The position numbers and the translations under genes are program-made. Below, piece by piece: positions 16,627-26,073 of a stretch of DNA of 64,000 bases (position 1 is the first letter of the stretch; every line of letters starts with the position of its first letter). The stretch comes from Streptomyces griseoviridis. GTDB taxonomy: Bacteria > Actinomycetota > Actinomycetes > Streptomycetales > Streptomycetaceae. Location: assembly GCA_014649155.1 (NCBI GenBank), contig BMSM01000008.1, positions 124,001 to 188,000 on the forward strand, in the 5' to 3' direction. The notes beneath the pieces were generated by a model, which made no database searches, was not told the origin of the DNA, and saw only the letters and a list, made by a program, of their open reading frames with translations.

Positions 16627-18456
16627 ATGTTCACCACCCGCCCCACCCTCCAGGGCACCTTCGGCATGGTGTCCGCCACGCACTGGCTGGCCTCCGCCGC
16701 CGCCCTGGCCGTGCTGGAGGACGACGGCAACGCCTTCGACGCCGCGGTGGCCGGGGCGTTCACCCTGCACGTCGTGGAGCCGCACCTGAACGGCCCGGCG
16801 GGCGAGGTGCCGGTCATCGTCGCGCCCGCCGGGGCCGCGCCCCGCGTGCTGTGCGGGCAGGGGCCCGCGCCGGCCGGGGCGACCATCGCGCACTACACCT
16901 CCCTCGGCCTGGACCTGGTCCCCGGCACCGGCCCGCTGGCCGCCGCCGTGCCCGGTGCCTTCGACGCCTGGCTGCTGCTCCTGCGCGACCACGGCACCAA
17001 GTCCCTCGCGGACGTGCTGAAGTACGCCATCGGATACGCCGAGCACGGGCACCCGGCGGTCGAGCGGATCGGCGCGACGGTGGAGACGGTCCGGGAACTG
17101 TTCGAAACCGAGTGGACCAGTTCCGCCGAGATCTACCTCCCCGGCGGCCGGCCCCCGGCCCCCGGTGCCCTCCTCAAGAACCCCGCCCTCGCGGCGACCT
17201 GGCGGCGTCTGCTCACCGAGGCACGGGCGGTCGCCGGGGCCGTCGTGGGTCCCGCACGCCGGGAGGCGGAGATCGAGGCGGCCCGCCGCGTCTGGCGGGA
17301 GGGGTTCGTCGCGGAGGCGCTGGCGGACTTCGCCGCCCGGCCCACGAGGGACACCTCCGGCGAACGCCACACCGGCACCCTCACCGGCGACGACCTCGCC
17401 GGGTACGCCGCGCACTACGAGGAGCCGGTCACCCACACCTGGAACGGCTGGACCGTCGCCAAGGCCGGCCCCTGGAGCCAAGGCCCGGTCTTCCTCCAGC
17501 AACTCGCCCTGCTGGACGACGACTTCGGCGCTCCCGGCAGCGGGGCTGAGTACGGCGGCGCGGAGTACGTGCACACCCTGGTCGAAGGCACCAAACTGGC
17601 GATGGCCGACCGGGAGGCGTGGTACGGCGACGCGGACCCCGCCGCCGTACCGCTGCGGACGCTGCTGTCACCCGGGTACAACGCGGGACGGCGCGCCCTG
17701 GTCGACGCCGGGCGTGCCTCGTCCGAGCTGCGGCCGGGCCGCCCCGACGGGCGGACGCCCCGGCTGCCCGCGGCGGCCTCCCCGGACGCGGACCCCGCGG
17801 TGGCCGTCACCCCGGGGGCGGGCGAGCCGACCGTCGCCCGGGACGGCGCCACCCGGGGCGACACCTGCCACCTCGACGTCGTGGACCGCTGGGGCAACAT
17901 GGTCGCGGCGACACCCAGCGGCGGCTGGCTCCAGTCCAACCCCGTCGTCCCCGCCCTCGGCTTCCCGCTCGGCACCCGACTCCAGATGACCTGGCTGGAG
18001 CCGGGGCTGCCCAACTCCCTCACCCCCGGACGCCGCCCGCGCACCACCCTCACCCCGTCCCTCGCCCTGCGCGACGGCGTGCCGGTGCTCGCCTTCGGCA
18101 CCCCCGGCGGTGACCAGCAGGACCAGTGGAGCCCGCACTTCCTGCTCGCCGTCGCCCTGCGCGAGAGGTTCCGCGGCGGCCTCGACCTGCAAGGCGCGAT
18201 CGACGCCCCGAACTGGCACACCGAGAGCTTCCCGTCGTCGTTCTACCCGCGGCTCATGGACCCGGGCTCGGTCGTCCTGGAGTCCCGCTTCGGGGCCGAC
18301 GTCATCGACGGCCTGCGCCGCCGCGGACACCGCGTCACGGTGTCCGGCCCCTGGTCGGAGGGGCGGCTGTGCGCGGTCGCCCGCGATCCGGAGACCGGCG
18401 TCCTGTCGGCGGCGGCCAACCCGCGCGGCATGCAGGGGTACGCCGTCGGCCGCTGA
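16627..18456 (+). CDS. Gamma-glutamyltransferase family protein
   Basis: A 609-residue Ntn-hydrolase proenzyme starting at ATG 16627, preceded by GAGAGG; the longer frame upstream lacks family sequence. The processing site is 'GATRGDTCHLDVVD', where Thr413 would become the N-terminal nucleophile after autocleavage, equivalent to the TTHxSVVD motif. Downstream 'NSLTPGRRPRTTLTPSLALRDG' and 'GTPGGDQQDQWSPHFLL' match the small-subunit Gly-Gly oxyanion region. There is no N-terminal signal sequence, so it is probably cytosolic, unlike periplasmic GGTs. It would act on gamma-glutamyl compounds such as glutathione-like amides, but these divergent homologues may prefer other acyl groups. It stands alone between the T7SS locus and the nar operon, converging on narI with a 7-base gap. 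Confidence 0.88.
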   Translation: MFTTRPTLQGTFGMVSATHWLASAAALAVLEDDGNAFDAAVAGAFTLHVVEPHLNGPAGEVPVIVAPAGAAPRVLCGQGPAPAGATIAHYTSLGLDLVPGTGPLAAAVPGAFDAWLLLLRDHGTKSLADVLKYAIGYAEHGHPAVERIGATVETVRELFETEWTSSAEIYLPGGRPPAPGALLKNPALAATWRRLLTEARAVAGAVVGPARREAEIEAARRVWREGFVAEALADFAARPTRDTSGERHTGTLTGDDLAGYAAHYEEPVTHTWNGWTVAKAGPWSQGPVFLQQLALLDDDFGAPGSGAEYGGAEYVHTLVEGTKLAMADREAWYGDADPAAVPLRTLLSPGYNAGRRALVDAGRASSELRPGRPDGRTPRLPAAASPDADPAVAVTPGAGEPTVARDGATRGDTCHLDVVDRWGNMVAATPSGGWLQSNPVVPALGFPLGTRLQMTWLEPGLPNSLTPGRRPRTTLTPSLALRDGVPVLAFGTPGGDQQDQWSPHFLLAVALRERFRGGLDLQGAIDAPNWHTESFPSSFYPRLMDPGSVVLESRFGADVIDGLRRRGHRVTVSGPWSEGRLCAVARDPETGVLSAAANPRGMQGYAVGR

Positions 18457-18463
18457 GCCGGCC

Positions 18464-19207
18464 CTACCGCCCCCCGCCCGGCTGCCGTACCTCCGCCCGC
18501 TCCCACCCCGGCCGGTCCGGCCGGGGGCCGAGCCGCTCCGGGTCGCGGGAGCGGTAGACGACGTACGGACGGACCAGGTACTGCACCGGCGCGCTGAACA
18601 TGTGCACCAGCCGGGTGTACGGCACCAGCGCGATCAGCAGCATGCCGACCACCGCGTGCGCCTGGTACAGCGCCGGCACGTCCGCCATCAGGCCCGTCTC
18701 GGGGCTCAGCCGGAACAGACTGCGCGCCCACGGGGCGAGGGAGTGCCGGTAGTCGTAACCCGTGCCGGTGGAGTGGGCGAGCTTGGCGGCCATGCCGAGG
18801 AGGATCGCGCCGACCAGGAAGACGTACATGAACTTGTCGTTGGCGGTGGTGGCCCGGAAGACCGGTGCGTTGGTGCGCCGCCGGTAGACCAGCGCCCCGA
18901 TGCCGAGGACCGCGAGCGCCCCGGCGAGAGTGCCGCCGTACAGGGAGAAGAGGTGGTAGGCGCGCTCGTGCACACCGATCGCGTCGGTCCACGACTCGGG
19001 GACGAACAGGCCGATGAGGTGGCCGGCGAGGACGAACAGGATGCCGTAGTGGAAAACCGGGGAGGCGATGTTCAGCAGCCTGGACTCGTAGACCTGGGAG
19101 GAGCGGGTGGTCCAGCCGAAGCGGTCGTAGCGGTGCCGCCAGACCAGTCCGGCGACCAGGGAGACGAACGCGGCGTAGGGCAGGACGGCCCAGAGGAAGA
19201 CGGTCAT
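18464..19207 (-). CDS. narI: Respiratory nitrate reductase subunit gamma (cytochrome b)
   Basis: A 247-residue membrane protein starting at ATG 19207, in ATGA overlap with narJ. There are five membrane helices ('FLWAVLPYAAFVSLVAGLVW', 'SPVFHYGILFVLAGHLIGLF', 'LFSLYGGTLAGALAVLGIGALVY', 'DKFMYVFLVGAILLGMAAKL', 'LYQAHAVVGMLLIALVPYTRLVHMFS'). His residues in helices 2 and 5 (FHYG...GHLIG; YQAH...RLVH) are the ligands for the two b hemes that take electrons from quinol. It anchors NarGH on the cytoplasmic face. It is the last gene of narGHJI. Confidence 0.95.
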   Translation of the reverse strand: MTVFLWAVLPYAAFVSLVAGLVWRHRYDRFGWTTRSSQVYESRLLNIASPVFHYGILFVLAGHLIGLFVPESWTDAIGVHERAYHLFSLYGGTLAGALAVLGIGALVYRRRTNAPVFRATTANDKFMYVFLVGAILLGMAAKLAHSTGTGYDYRHSLAPWARSLFRLSPETGLMADVPALYQAHAVVGMLLIALVPYTRLVHMFSAPVQYLVRPYVVYRSRDPERLGPRPDRPGWERAEVRQPGGGR

Positions 19208-19698
19208 CGGCGGGCTCCGGCGGTGGCGGGCGGCAGGGTGGCGCACACCGCGTCCAGGACGCACGCGTAGGGCGTGCCGAAGGCGGTGAGCCGGGTACGG
19301 AGCTGCTCCAGGGCGTCGCGGTACTCGACCAGCGGGCCCGTCTCCCCGGTGCGGGAGGTGAACTCCAGCACGGCGGGCAGGAAGTCGGGGAGTTCCTCGC
19401 CGGTGCACTCCAGGCCGTGCGCGCGGTACAGCTCCTTGAACCGGACCAGGGACATGCCGCGCCGCCGGGTGTCGCCGTCGCTCCACCAGCTCAGGTAGAG
19501 ACTGTGCCGGTTCCTGAAGTCGAACACCTCGACGTAGTGCGCCTGGAGTTCGGGCTGGGCCGTCACCACCGCGTGGTCGGTGAACTCCCGCAGCTGCGGC
19601 GCGGCCTCCCGCAGCAGCGGCAGCCGGGCCCGGAAGTCCTCGTCCGGGTAGGTCAGGCAGAGCGCCGCCGCCTGGTACAGCACCTCGAAACCGGGCAT
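19204..19698 (-). CDS. narJ: Nitrate reductase molybdenum cofactor assembly chaperone
   Basis: A 164-residue all-helical TorD/NarJ-family chaperone starting at ATG 19698, overlapping the narH stop. It contains the family signature around 'AHYVEVFDFRNRHSLYLSWWSDGDTRRRGMSL' (residues ~52-85) and 'ELPDFLPAVLEF'. NarJ binds the NarG N-terminus and delays membrane attachment until the molybdenum and Fe-S cofactors are inserted. Its length is shorter than E. coli NarJ but normal for actinobacteria. Four-base overlaps on both sides indicate coupled translation with narH and narI. Confidence 0.93.
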   Translation of the reverse strand: MPGFEVLYQAAALCLTYPDEDFRARLPLLREAAPQLREFTDHAVVTAQPELQAHYVEVFDFRNRHSLYLSWWSDGDTRRRGMSLVRFKELYRAHGLECTGEELPDFLPAVLEFTSRTGETGPLVEYRDALEQLRTRLTAFGTPYACVLDAVCATLPPATAGARR

Positions 19699-21275
19699 CA
19701 GACCTCCCTGTCGGACGGCTCGTCGGCGGTCTGCCGGCGGCGCAGGATGTGGAAGTTCTCCACCGGCACCAGCGGCAGCCGCCTGCGGCCCGAGTCCTGG
19801 CCGAACGGCCCGTCGCCGTCCACCGCGCAGGTGTCCGGCAGCGCGGACGCCTCCAGCCGGTGCGCGTCCCCGACGGCGGCCGTCGGGATGACGTACCGCT
19901 CCTCGTACTTGGCGATGGCGAGGAGGCGGTACATGTCCTCGATCTCGTCCGGTGCCATCCCCACGGCGCCCGCGACGCCGGGATCGGTCTCCTCGCCCAG
20001 GTTGACCGCCCGCATGTGGGCGCGCATCGCGGCGAGCTTCTCCAGGGAGGCCCGCACCGGCCCGGTGTCCCCGGCGGCGAACAGCTCCGCCAGGTACTCC
20101 AGCGGGATGCGCAGGGTGTCGATCGCGCCGAACAGGTTGCCGGCGTCCTCCCCGTCGTGCCCGGTCTCCGTCAGCGCGTCGACCACCGGGGAGAGCGGCG
20201 GGATGTACCAGACCATCGGCATCGTCCGGTACTCCGGGTGCAGCGGCAGCGCGACCCGGTACCTGCTGATCAGCGCGTGCACGGGGGAGCGGCGGGCCGC
20301 CTCGATCCAGTCGTACGGGATGTCCGCCGCTTCCGCGGCCCGCCGCACCGCGGGGTCCTCCGGGTCGAGGAACACGTCCAACTGGGCTTCGTACAAGCCG
20401 CGTTCGTCCGCCGTTCCGGCCGCCGCCGTCACCTTGTCCGCGTCGTAGAGCAGCACACCCAGGTAGCGCAGCCGGCCCACGCAGGTCTCCGAGCAGACCG
20501 TGGGCTGCCCGACCTCGATGCGCGGGTAGCAGAAGGTGCACTTCTCGGCCTTGCCGGTGCGGTGGTTGAAGTACACCTTCTTGTACGGGCACCCCGTCAC
20601 GCACATCCGCCAGCCCCGGCAGCGGTCCTGGTCGACCAGGACGATGCCGTCCTCCGCGCGCTTGTACATCGCCCCGGACGGGCAGGACGCCACGCACGAC
20701 GGGTTGAGGCAGTGCTCGCAGATGCGCGGCAGGTAGAACATGAACGACTCTTCGTAGGCGAACCGCACCTTGTCCGACGCCTCCCGCCGGACCCGCTCCA
20801 CCACCGGGTCGAGGTCGCCGTAGGCCGGGGCGCCGCCCAGGTTGTCGTCCCAGTTCGACGACCAGGCGATCTTCATCGGCTTGCCGTCGAGCTGGGAGAC
20901 GGGCCGGGCCACGGGGTAGTCGGTGCCGAGCGGGGCGTCGGTGAGGTTCCTGTAGTCGTACGTCCAGGGCTCGTAGTAGTCCTTGATCTCGGGGAGCCTG
21001 GGGTTGGAGAAGATCCCGGCGAGCTTCCTGAACCGGCCGCCCGCCTTGAGCCTCAGCGCGCCGCGCCGGTTCAGCTCCCAGCCGCCGCGCCACTTCTCCT
21101 GGTCCTCGTAGCGGCGGGGGTAGCCCTGGCCGGGGCGGGTCTCCACGTTGTTGAACCAGACGTACTCCATGCCCCGGCGGTTGGTCCACGCCTGCTTGCA
21201 GGTGACCGAGCAGGTGTGGCAGCCGATGCACTTGTCGAGGTTCATCACCATCGCGATCTGTGCCATCACACGCAT
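19698..21275 (-). CDS. narH: Respiratory nitrate reductase subunit beta (Fe-S)
   Basis: A 525-residue iron-sulfur subunit starting at ATG 21275; an internal ATG four codons later (MAQIAMVMNLDK) is an alternative. The four Cys groups of NarH are all present: CIGCHTCSVTC, CEHCLNPSCVASC, CRGWRMCVTGC and CTFCYPRIEVGQPTVCSETC. The Trp in CRGW is the hallmark of the group that carries the [3Fe-4S] cluster. The protein passes electrons from NarI hemes to NarG. It starts two bases after the narG stop and overlaps narJ, so it is co-translated within the operon. Confidence 0.96.
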   Translation of the reverse strand: MRVMAQIAMVMNLDKCIGCHTCSVTCKQAWTNRRGMEYVWFNNVETRPGQGYPRRYEDQEKWRGGWELNRRGALRLKAGGRFRKLAGIFSNPRLPEIKDYYEPWTYDYRNLTDAPLGTDYPVARPVSQLDGKPMKIAWSSNWDDNLGGAPAYGDLDPVVERVRREASDKVRFAYEESFMFYLPRICEHCLNPSCVASCPSGAMYKRAEDGIVLVDQDRCRGWRMCVTGCPYKKVYFNHRTGKAEKCTFCYPRIEVGQPTVCSETCVGRLRYLGVLLYDADKVTAAAGTADERGLYEAQLDVFLDPEDPAVRRAAEAADIPYDWIEAARRSPVHALISRYRVALPLHPEYRTMPMVWYIPPLSPVVDALTETGHDGEDAGNLFGAIDTLRIPLEYLAELFAAGDTGPVRASLEKLAAMRAHMRAVNLGEETDPGVAGAVGMAPDEIEDMYRLLAIAKYEERYVIPTAAVGDAHRLEASALPDTCAVDGDGPFGQDSGRRRLPLVPVENFHILRRRQTADEPSDREV

Positions 21276-21276
21276 G

Positions 21277-24200
21277 TCAGTACTCGACCTCCTGGCCGCG
21301 CCGGCGGATCACCGTCACCTCGTCGCGCTGGTTGCCCGTGGGGCCGAGGTAGTTGAACGCCCAGGAGAACTGGGCGTACCCGCCGATCAGATGGGTCGGC
21401 TTGAGGATCAGCCGGGTCAGCGAGTTGTGGATGCCGCCGCGCATGCCGGTGGTCTCGGCCAGCGGGACGTTCACCGTGCGTTCCTGCGCGTGGTGCATGT
21501 AGACCGTGCCGGGCGGCATCCGGTGCGAGACGATCGCGCGGGCCACCACCACGCCGTTGCGGTTGACCGCCTCGATCCAGTCGTCGTCCGCCACCCCGAT
21601 GGCGTCGGCGTCCTGCGGGGCCATCCAGATGCTCTGCCCGCCCCGGGAGAGGGACAGCATGAACAGGTTGTCCTGGTACTCGGAGTGGATCGACCACTTG
21701 TTGTGCGGGGTGAGGTAGCGGACCGTGACTTCCCGGGTGCCGTCCGGGCCGAGCCGGGGCTCGCCGAACAGGCGGTGCATGTCCAGCGGCGGCCGGTAGA
21801 CCGGCAGCGCCTCGCCCAGCTCGTGCATCCAGTCGTGGTCGAGGAAGAGGTGCTGCCGGCCGGTGAGGGTGTGCCAGGGCTTGAGCTGCTCGGTGTTCTG
21901 TGTGAACGCCGTGTACCGGCGTCCGCCGTGCTCGCTGCCCGACCACTCCGGGGAGGCGTTCACCGGCACCGGCGCGGACTGGGTGTCCGCGTAGGTGACC
22001 CGCCGGCCCTCGTGCTCGGCGGCCAGGTGGGCCATCTCCTGCCCGGTCTTCGCCCCCAGGGTGCGGAACCCCTGCACGGCCAGGCGGCCGTTGGTGGTGC
22101 CGGACAGGGCGAGGATCGTGTTGGCCGTCTTCACCGCCGTGTCCAGCGCCGGACGCCCGTGTGCCGGGCCGCCGCGCACCGCGCCGTTCAGCTCCCGCAG
22201 CAGCGCCACCTCCTCGTCCGGGCGCAGGGTGATGCCCTTGGCGGGCAGCCCCTCGGCCTCGGCCAGCGGGCCGAGCGCCGCGAACTTCGCGCCGATCGCC
22301 GTGTAGTCGCGCTCCACGACGGTCAGCGCGGGCAGGGTCCTCCCCGGCTCCGGTTCGCACTCGCCGCGCTTCCAGTCCCGTACCACACCGCCGGGCTGGG
22401 CCAGCTCGCCCGGGGTGTCGTGCTGGTGGGGCGAGGCGACCAGGTCCCTGCGGACACCGAGGTGCCCCGCGGCCAGCTCGCTCAGTTTCTCCGCCAGCGC
22501 CTTGAAGGTGTCGAAGTCGGTGCGGGCCTGCCAGGGCGGGTCGACCGCCGGGGAGAAGGCGTGCACATAGGGGTGCATGTCGGTGCTGGACAGGTCGTGC
22601 TTCTCGTACCAGGTCGCGGCCGGCAGGACGACGTCGGAGAGCAGGGTGGAGGAGGTGTGCCGGAAGTCCAGCGAGAGCAGCAGGTCGAGCTTGCCCTCGG
22701 GCGCCTCGTCGTGCCAGACCACGTCCCGGGGCCGCTCCCCGGGCGCCGCCTCCTGGGCCCGGAGCGAGGAGTGCGTGCCCAGCAGGTGCTTGGTGAAGTA
22801 CTCGGCGCCCTTCGCGGAGGACCCCAGCAGGTTGGCCCGCCACAGGGTCACGATCCGCGGCCAGTTCTCCGGCGCGTCCGGGTCCTCGCACGCGAACCTC
22901 AGCGTCCCGGCCCGCAGTTCGGCCACCGCCTCGGCCACCGGGTCGCCGGACACCTCGCCCAGCTCCAGCGGGCTGCGGTCGAAGGTCGGGTACGACGGCA
23001 TCCACCCCGCCCGCGCCGACAGCGCCAGGCAGTCCGCGCCGGTCATGCCCCGGAACCTGCCCTCACCCAGCGGCGAGGCCAGGACGTCGGCGCCGAACCG
23101 GTCGTAGCGCCACTGGTCGGTGTGGAGGAACCAGTACCCGGTGCCGATCATCTGCCGGGGCGGCCGGGTCCAGTCCAGGCCGCCCGCCAGGGAGGCCCAG
23201 CCGGTCAGCGGGCGGCACTTCTCCTGGCCGACGTAGTGCGCCCAGCCGCCGCCGTTGCGGCCCTGACAGCCGGTGAGCTGGAGCAGGGCGAGGAAGGCCC
23301 GGTAGATCGTCTCGGAGTGGAACCAGTGGTTCGTCCCCGCGCCCATCAGGATCATGCAGCGGCCCTTGGAGCGCTCCGCCGTCCGCGCGAACTCCCGGGC
23401 GACGCGCACACAGGCCGCCGCCGGCACCGAGGTGTGCGTCTCCTGCCAGGCCGGGGTGCAGGGGTCGGCCGGGTCCTCGTACGACGCCGGCCAGGTGCCC
23501 GGCACGCCGGGGCGGGCGACGCCGTACTGGGCCAGCAGCAGGTCGAAGACGGTCGTCACCAGCGGGCCGCCGGGGCCGCCCAGCCGGGTCGCGGGCACCC
23601 CGCGCCGGACCGCCTCGCCGCGCCCCTGGCCGTGCGGGCCGCCGTCGGTGTCGAAGCGGGGGAGGAGCACCTCGACGCCCGCCGCGGCCTCGTGGCCGTG
23701 CAGGGTGAGGTGGGGGCCGACGTCCCCGAGGTCCAGGTTCCACCTGCCCTGGTCGGCCTCGTTCCAGCGGAAGCCGAGCGAGCCGTTGGGGACCACCGCC
23801 CGGCCCGTCGTCTCGTCCAGCACCACCGTCTTCCACCGCGCGTCCTCGCCGCCCTGCCCGAGGTCGGCGGCGCGCAGGAACTTCGCCGGGACGTACGCCC
23901 CGTCCCGCTCGGCCAGGGTGACCAGGAACGGCAGGTCGGTGAAGCGCCGTACGTAGTCCGTGAAGAACGGCGTCTCCCGGTCGACGAAGAACTCCTTCAG
24001 CACCACGTGCCCCATGGCCAGGGCCAGCGCGGCGTCCGTGCCGGGGTGCGGGTGCAGCCACTGGTCGGCGAACTTGGTGTTGTCCGCGTAGTCCGGGGAG
24101 ACCACCACGACCTTCTGGCCCCGGTAGCGGGCCTCCGCCATCCAGTGCGCGTCCGGGGTGCGGGTGACCGGGACGTTCGTGCCCCACATGATCAGATACG

Positions 24201-24972
24201 CCGCGTCCCACCAGTCGCCCGACTCCGGCACGTCCGTCTGGTCGCCGAAGACCTGCGGGGAGGCGACGGGGAGGTCGGCGTACCAGTCGTAGAACGACAG
24301 CATCGGCGCGCCGATCAGGGAGTGGAAGCGGGCGCCCGCCGCGTGCGACACCATCGACATCGCGGGGATCGGGGAGAACCCGGCGATCCGGTCCGGGCCG
24401 TGGGCCTTGATGGTGTGCACGTGCGCGGCGGCCACCAGCTCCACCATCTCGTCCCAGGACGCCCGCACCAGGCCGCCCTTGCCCCGGGCCCGCTGGTAGC
24501 GGCGCCGCCGCCCGGGGTCGCCCTGGAGGTCCGCCCAGGCCAGCACCGGGTCCTTCAGCCGGGCCTTCGCCTCCCGGTACATCTCCAGGAGCACCCCCCG
24601 CACGTACGGGTAGCGCAGCCGGGTGGGGGAGTACGTGTACCAGGAGAAGGCGGCGCCCCGCGGGCAGCCGCGCGGCTCGTACTCCGGGCGGTCCGGGCCG
24701 ACCGACGGGTAGTCCGTCGCCTGGGTCTCCCAGGTGATGATGCCGTCCTTGACGAAGACGTTCCAGCGGCACGAGCCCGTGCAGTTGACGCCGTGCGTGG
24801 AGGTCACGACCTTGTCGTGGCTCCAGCGGTCCCGGTAGAAGGCGTCCGCCTCGCGCCCGCCCGCCAGCCCGATGCTGTGCAGGTCGGGCGAGGCCGTACC
24901 GCGCCGCAGGAACCGTCCCGCGCGCAGCAGCACCGCGCCCGGCTCGGCGGGCGGTGTCCGCGTGTCCGTCAC
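21277..24972 (-). CDS. narG: Respiratory nitrate reductase subunit alpha (molybdopterin)
   Basis: A 1231-residue catalytic subunit starting at GTG 24972, with GGGAG just upstream. The FS0 cluster motif is H60-x3-C64-x3-C68, with the fourth Cys at C103 (RGCPRGAAF). The segment 'SFYDWYADLP' carries the Asp that ligates molybdenum in NarG enzymes. Later blocks ('GTNHWFHSETIYR', 'SLDFRHTSSTLLSDVVLPAATWYEKHDLSSTDMH') match the bis-MGD-binding domains. Full length is normal for the family. There is no twin-arginine signal, so it is the cytoplasmic-facing Nar type rather than Nap. It reduces nitrate to nitrite for anaerobic respiration. No narK transporter is adjacent. Confidence 0.97.
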   Translation of the reverse strand: MTDTRTPPAEPGAVLLRAGRFLRRGTASPDLHSIGLAGGREADAFYRDRWSHDKVVTSTHGVNCTGSCRWNVFVKDGIITWETQATDYPSVGPDRPEYEPRGCPRGAAFSWYTYSPTRLRYPYVRGVLLEMYREAKARLKDPVLAWADLQGDPGRRRRYQRARGKGGLVRASWDEMVELVAAAHVHTIKAHGPDRIAGFSPIPAMSMVSHAAGARFHSLIGAPMLSFYDWYADLPVASPQVFGDQTDVPESGDWWDAAYLIMWGTNVPVTRTPDAHWMAEARYRGQKVVVVSPDYADNTKFADQWLHPHPGTDAALALAMGHVVLKEFFVDRETPFFTDYVRRFTDLPFLVTLAERDGAYVPAKFLRAADLGQGGEDARWKTVVLDETTGRAVVPNGSLGFRWNEADQGRWNLDLGDVGPHLTLHGHEAAAGVEVLLPRFDTDGGPHGQGRGEAVRRGVPATRLGGPGGPLVTTVFDLLLAQYGVARPGVPGTWPASYEDPADPCTPAWQETHTSVPAAACVRVAREFARTAERSKGRCMILMGAGTNHWFHSETIYRAFLALLQLTGCQGRNGGGWAHYVGQEKCRPLTGWASLAGGLDWTRPPRQMIGTGYWFLHTDQWRYDRFGADVLASPLGEGRFRGMTGADCLALSARAGWMPSYPTFDRSPLELGEVSGDPVAEAVAELRAGTLRFACEDPDAPENWPRIVTLWRANLLGSSAKGAEYFTKHLLGTHSSLRAQEAAPGERPRDVVWHDEAPEGKLDLLLSLDFRHTSSTLLSDVVLPAATWYEKHDLSSTDMHPYVHAFSPAVDPPWQARTDFDTFKALAEKLSELAAGHLGVRRDLVASPHQHDTPGELAQPGGVVRDWKRGECEPEPGRTLPALTVVERDYTAIGAKFAALGPLAEAEGLPAKGITLRPDEEVALLRELNGAVRGGPAHGRPALDTAVKTANTILALSGTTNGRLAVQGFRTLGAKTGQEMAHLAAEHEGRRVTYADTQSAPVPVNASPEWSGSEHGGRRYTAFTQNTEQLKPWHTLTGRQHLFLDHDWMHELGEALPVYRPPLDMHRLFGEPRLGPDGTREVTVRYLTPHNKWSIHSEYQDNLFMLSLSRGGQSIWMAPQDADAIGVADDDWIEAVNRNGVVVARAIVSHRMPPGTVYMHHAQERTVNVPLAETTGMRGGIHNSLTRLILKPTHLIGGYAQFSWAFNYLGPTGNQRDEVTVIRRRGQEVEY

Positions 24973-24991
24973 GTGCGCTCCCTTGCCGGCG

Positions 24992-25014
24992 GCCCTGGTT
25001 CACGAACCTAGGGC
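24992..25014. promoter_or_regulatory. Inverted repeat in the narG leader
   Basis: The core GGTTC-AC-GAACC (24997-25008) extends with one bulge to GCCCT/AGGGC. It lies about 25 bases upstream of the narG start and overlaps the stop codon of the DUF574 frame. It could be an operator for nar or an intergenic hairpin. Read on the minus strand it includes TAGGTT, a plausible -10 element. Nothing links it to a named regulator. Confidence 0.35.
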
Positions 25015-25989
25015 CGGGCACGGGAGCGCACCCGTTCACGGCGCCCGTACGGGTTCCCCCGCCGGGGTCGCCGTACGGGTTTCCCCGCCGGGGTCGCCGT
25101 ACGGGTTTCCCCGCCGGGGTCGCGCGTACGGGTTCCCCCGGAGGGGTCGCGCGTACGGGTTCCCCCGCCCAGGGTCAGGGCTTGCGGGCCCCCCGCGTAC
25201 ACCGGCTCGATGCCCTCCGCCCGCGCCGCCACGTCCACCGGCTCCGGCCGCCCCCCGGTCACCGGGAGCACCCCCGGCCCCAGCAGCTCCGGACCGTCGG
25301 AGAACCGGGCGGACCCGGCCGGCGGACGCGGGAGGAACGGGGTGCCGTACCGCGCGGACAGCGCGGTGGCCCTGCCCACGGCCTCCGGGTTCAGATCGGC
25401 GGTGACCTGCGACAGGACCAGGAAACCGCCGGGCGCGAGGGCGCCGACGCACCGCTTCGGCAGCCCGTGCGCGTCGCCGCCGTCGACCGCGTCCCCCAGG
25501 TGGTGCGTCAGGGCCACCGGCGACAGGGCGACCGGCCGGGCCGGGTCCAGGGACTCGCCCGCCGGCCGCAGGATCGTGTCCGGGCCGCGGACGTCGGCGT
25601 GGACGTGGTCGGTGGCGCCCTCGGCGGAACCGGTCAGCAGCGCCTCGGCGTGCCGCGGCACGATCGGGTCGTTGTCCGCGCACACCACCCGGCACCCGGG
25701 CGCCACGCCCTGCGCCACCTGGTGCGGGTTCGGCCGGGCCGGTACGCCGGTGCCGACGTCGAGGAACCGGCGGATGCCCGCCTCGGCGGCCGTGCGCACC
25801 GCCCGGTGCGTGACTCGGCGGTTGGCGCGGGCGCCGCGCACCGCCGTCTCGTCGGCGGCGAGCATCCTGCGGGCCGGCTCCTCGTCCACCGGGCAGTTGT
25901 CCTTGCCGCCCAGCCACCGGTCGTGGGACACGGGCCGGGTGCGGCCGGCCGGTGCCGGTGGCGGGCACGGCGTCGTCCCGGGCGGTCAC
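25008..25989 (-). pseudogene. DUF574-type SAM methyltransferase with N-terminal frameshift and repeat-derived tail
   Basis: The protein frame 25008-25931 has the PF04672 pattern: 'RWLGGKDNCPVDEE', SAM-binding 'IRRFLDVGTGVPARPNPHQVAQ', 'VVCADNDPIVPRHAEALL', and 'ALAPGGFLVLSQVTAD'. Family members begin 'PHPARV-YDRWLGGKDN'. Here 'RPHPARV' lies in a different frame that opens with GTG 25989 behind GAGGAG. One extra C in the CCC at 25925-25927 separates the two. The in-frame GTG at 25931 has no ribosome-binding site. The last ~45 residues (TRTRDPSGG...) are encoded by tandem 26-27-base repeats and are absent from the family. The gene therefore looks broken or is a sequencing error. It follows a DUF5753 regulator in the same orientation. 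Confidence 0.75.
25047..25179. repeat. Tandem 26-27 bp repeat array (about five copies)
   Basis: Units begin at 25047, 25073, 25099, 25126 and 25153. Each starts GTACGGGTT and continues with a C-run and GCCGGGGTCGC. Copies 1-3 are nearly identical; copy 4 has a GGA change and copy 5 diverges after its first half. The array forms the 3' end of the DUF574 frame and lies about 75 bases upstream of narG. Confidence 0.9.
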
Positions 25990-26073
25990 GCGCGGCGTTC
26001 TCCTCGGGGCTCCGCGTACGGGCCGGCCGTCTCGGGCGGGGTGCCCGGGGGGGCCTTCCGGGACGGGGCGGGC

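Noticed and set aside
21148..25011. A 1287-codon plus-strand frame antisense to narG and narH
   Set aside because: The minus strand encodes complete narG and narH; the antisense frame has no recognisable motif and is explained by codon bias.
25047..25179. Possible CRISPR-like array
   Set aside because: The units are directly adjacent with no unique spacers, vary in sequence, and have no cas genes nearby. They are plain tandem repeats.
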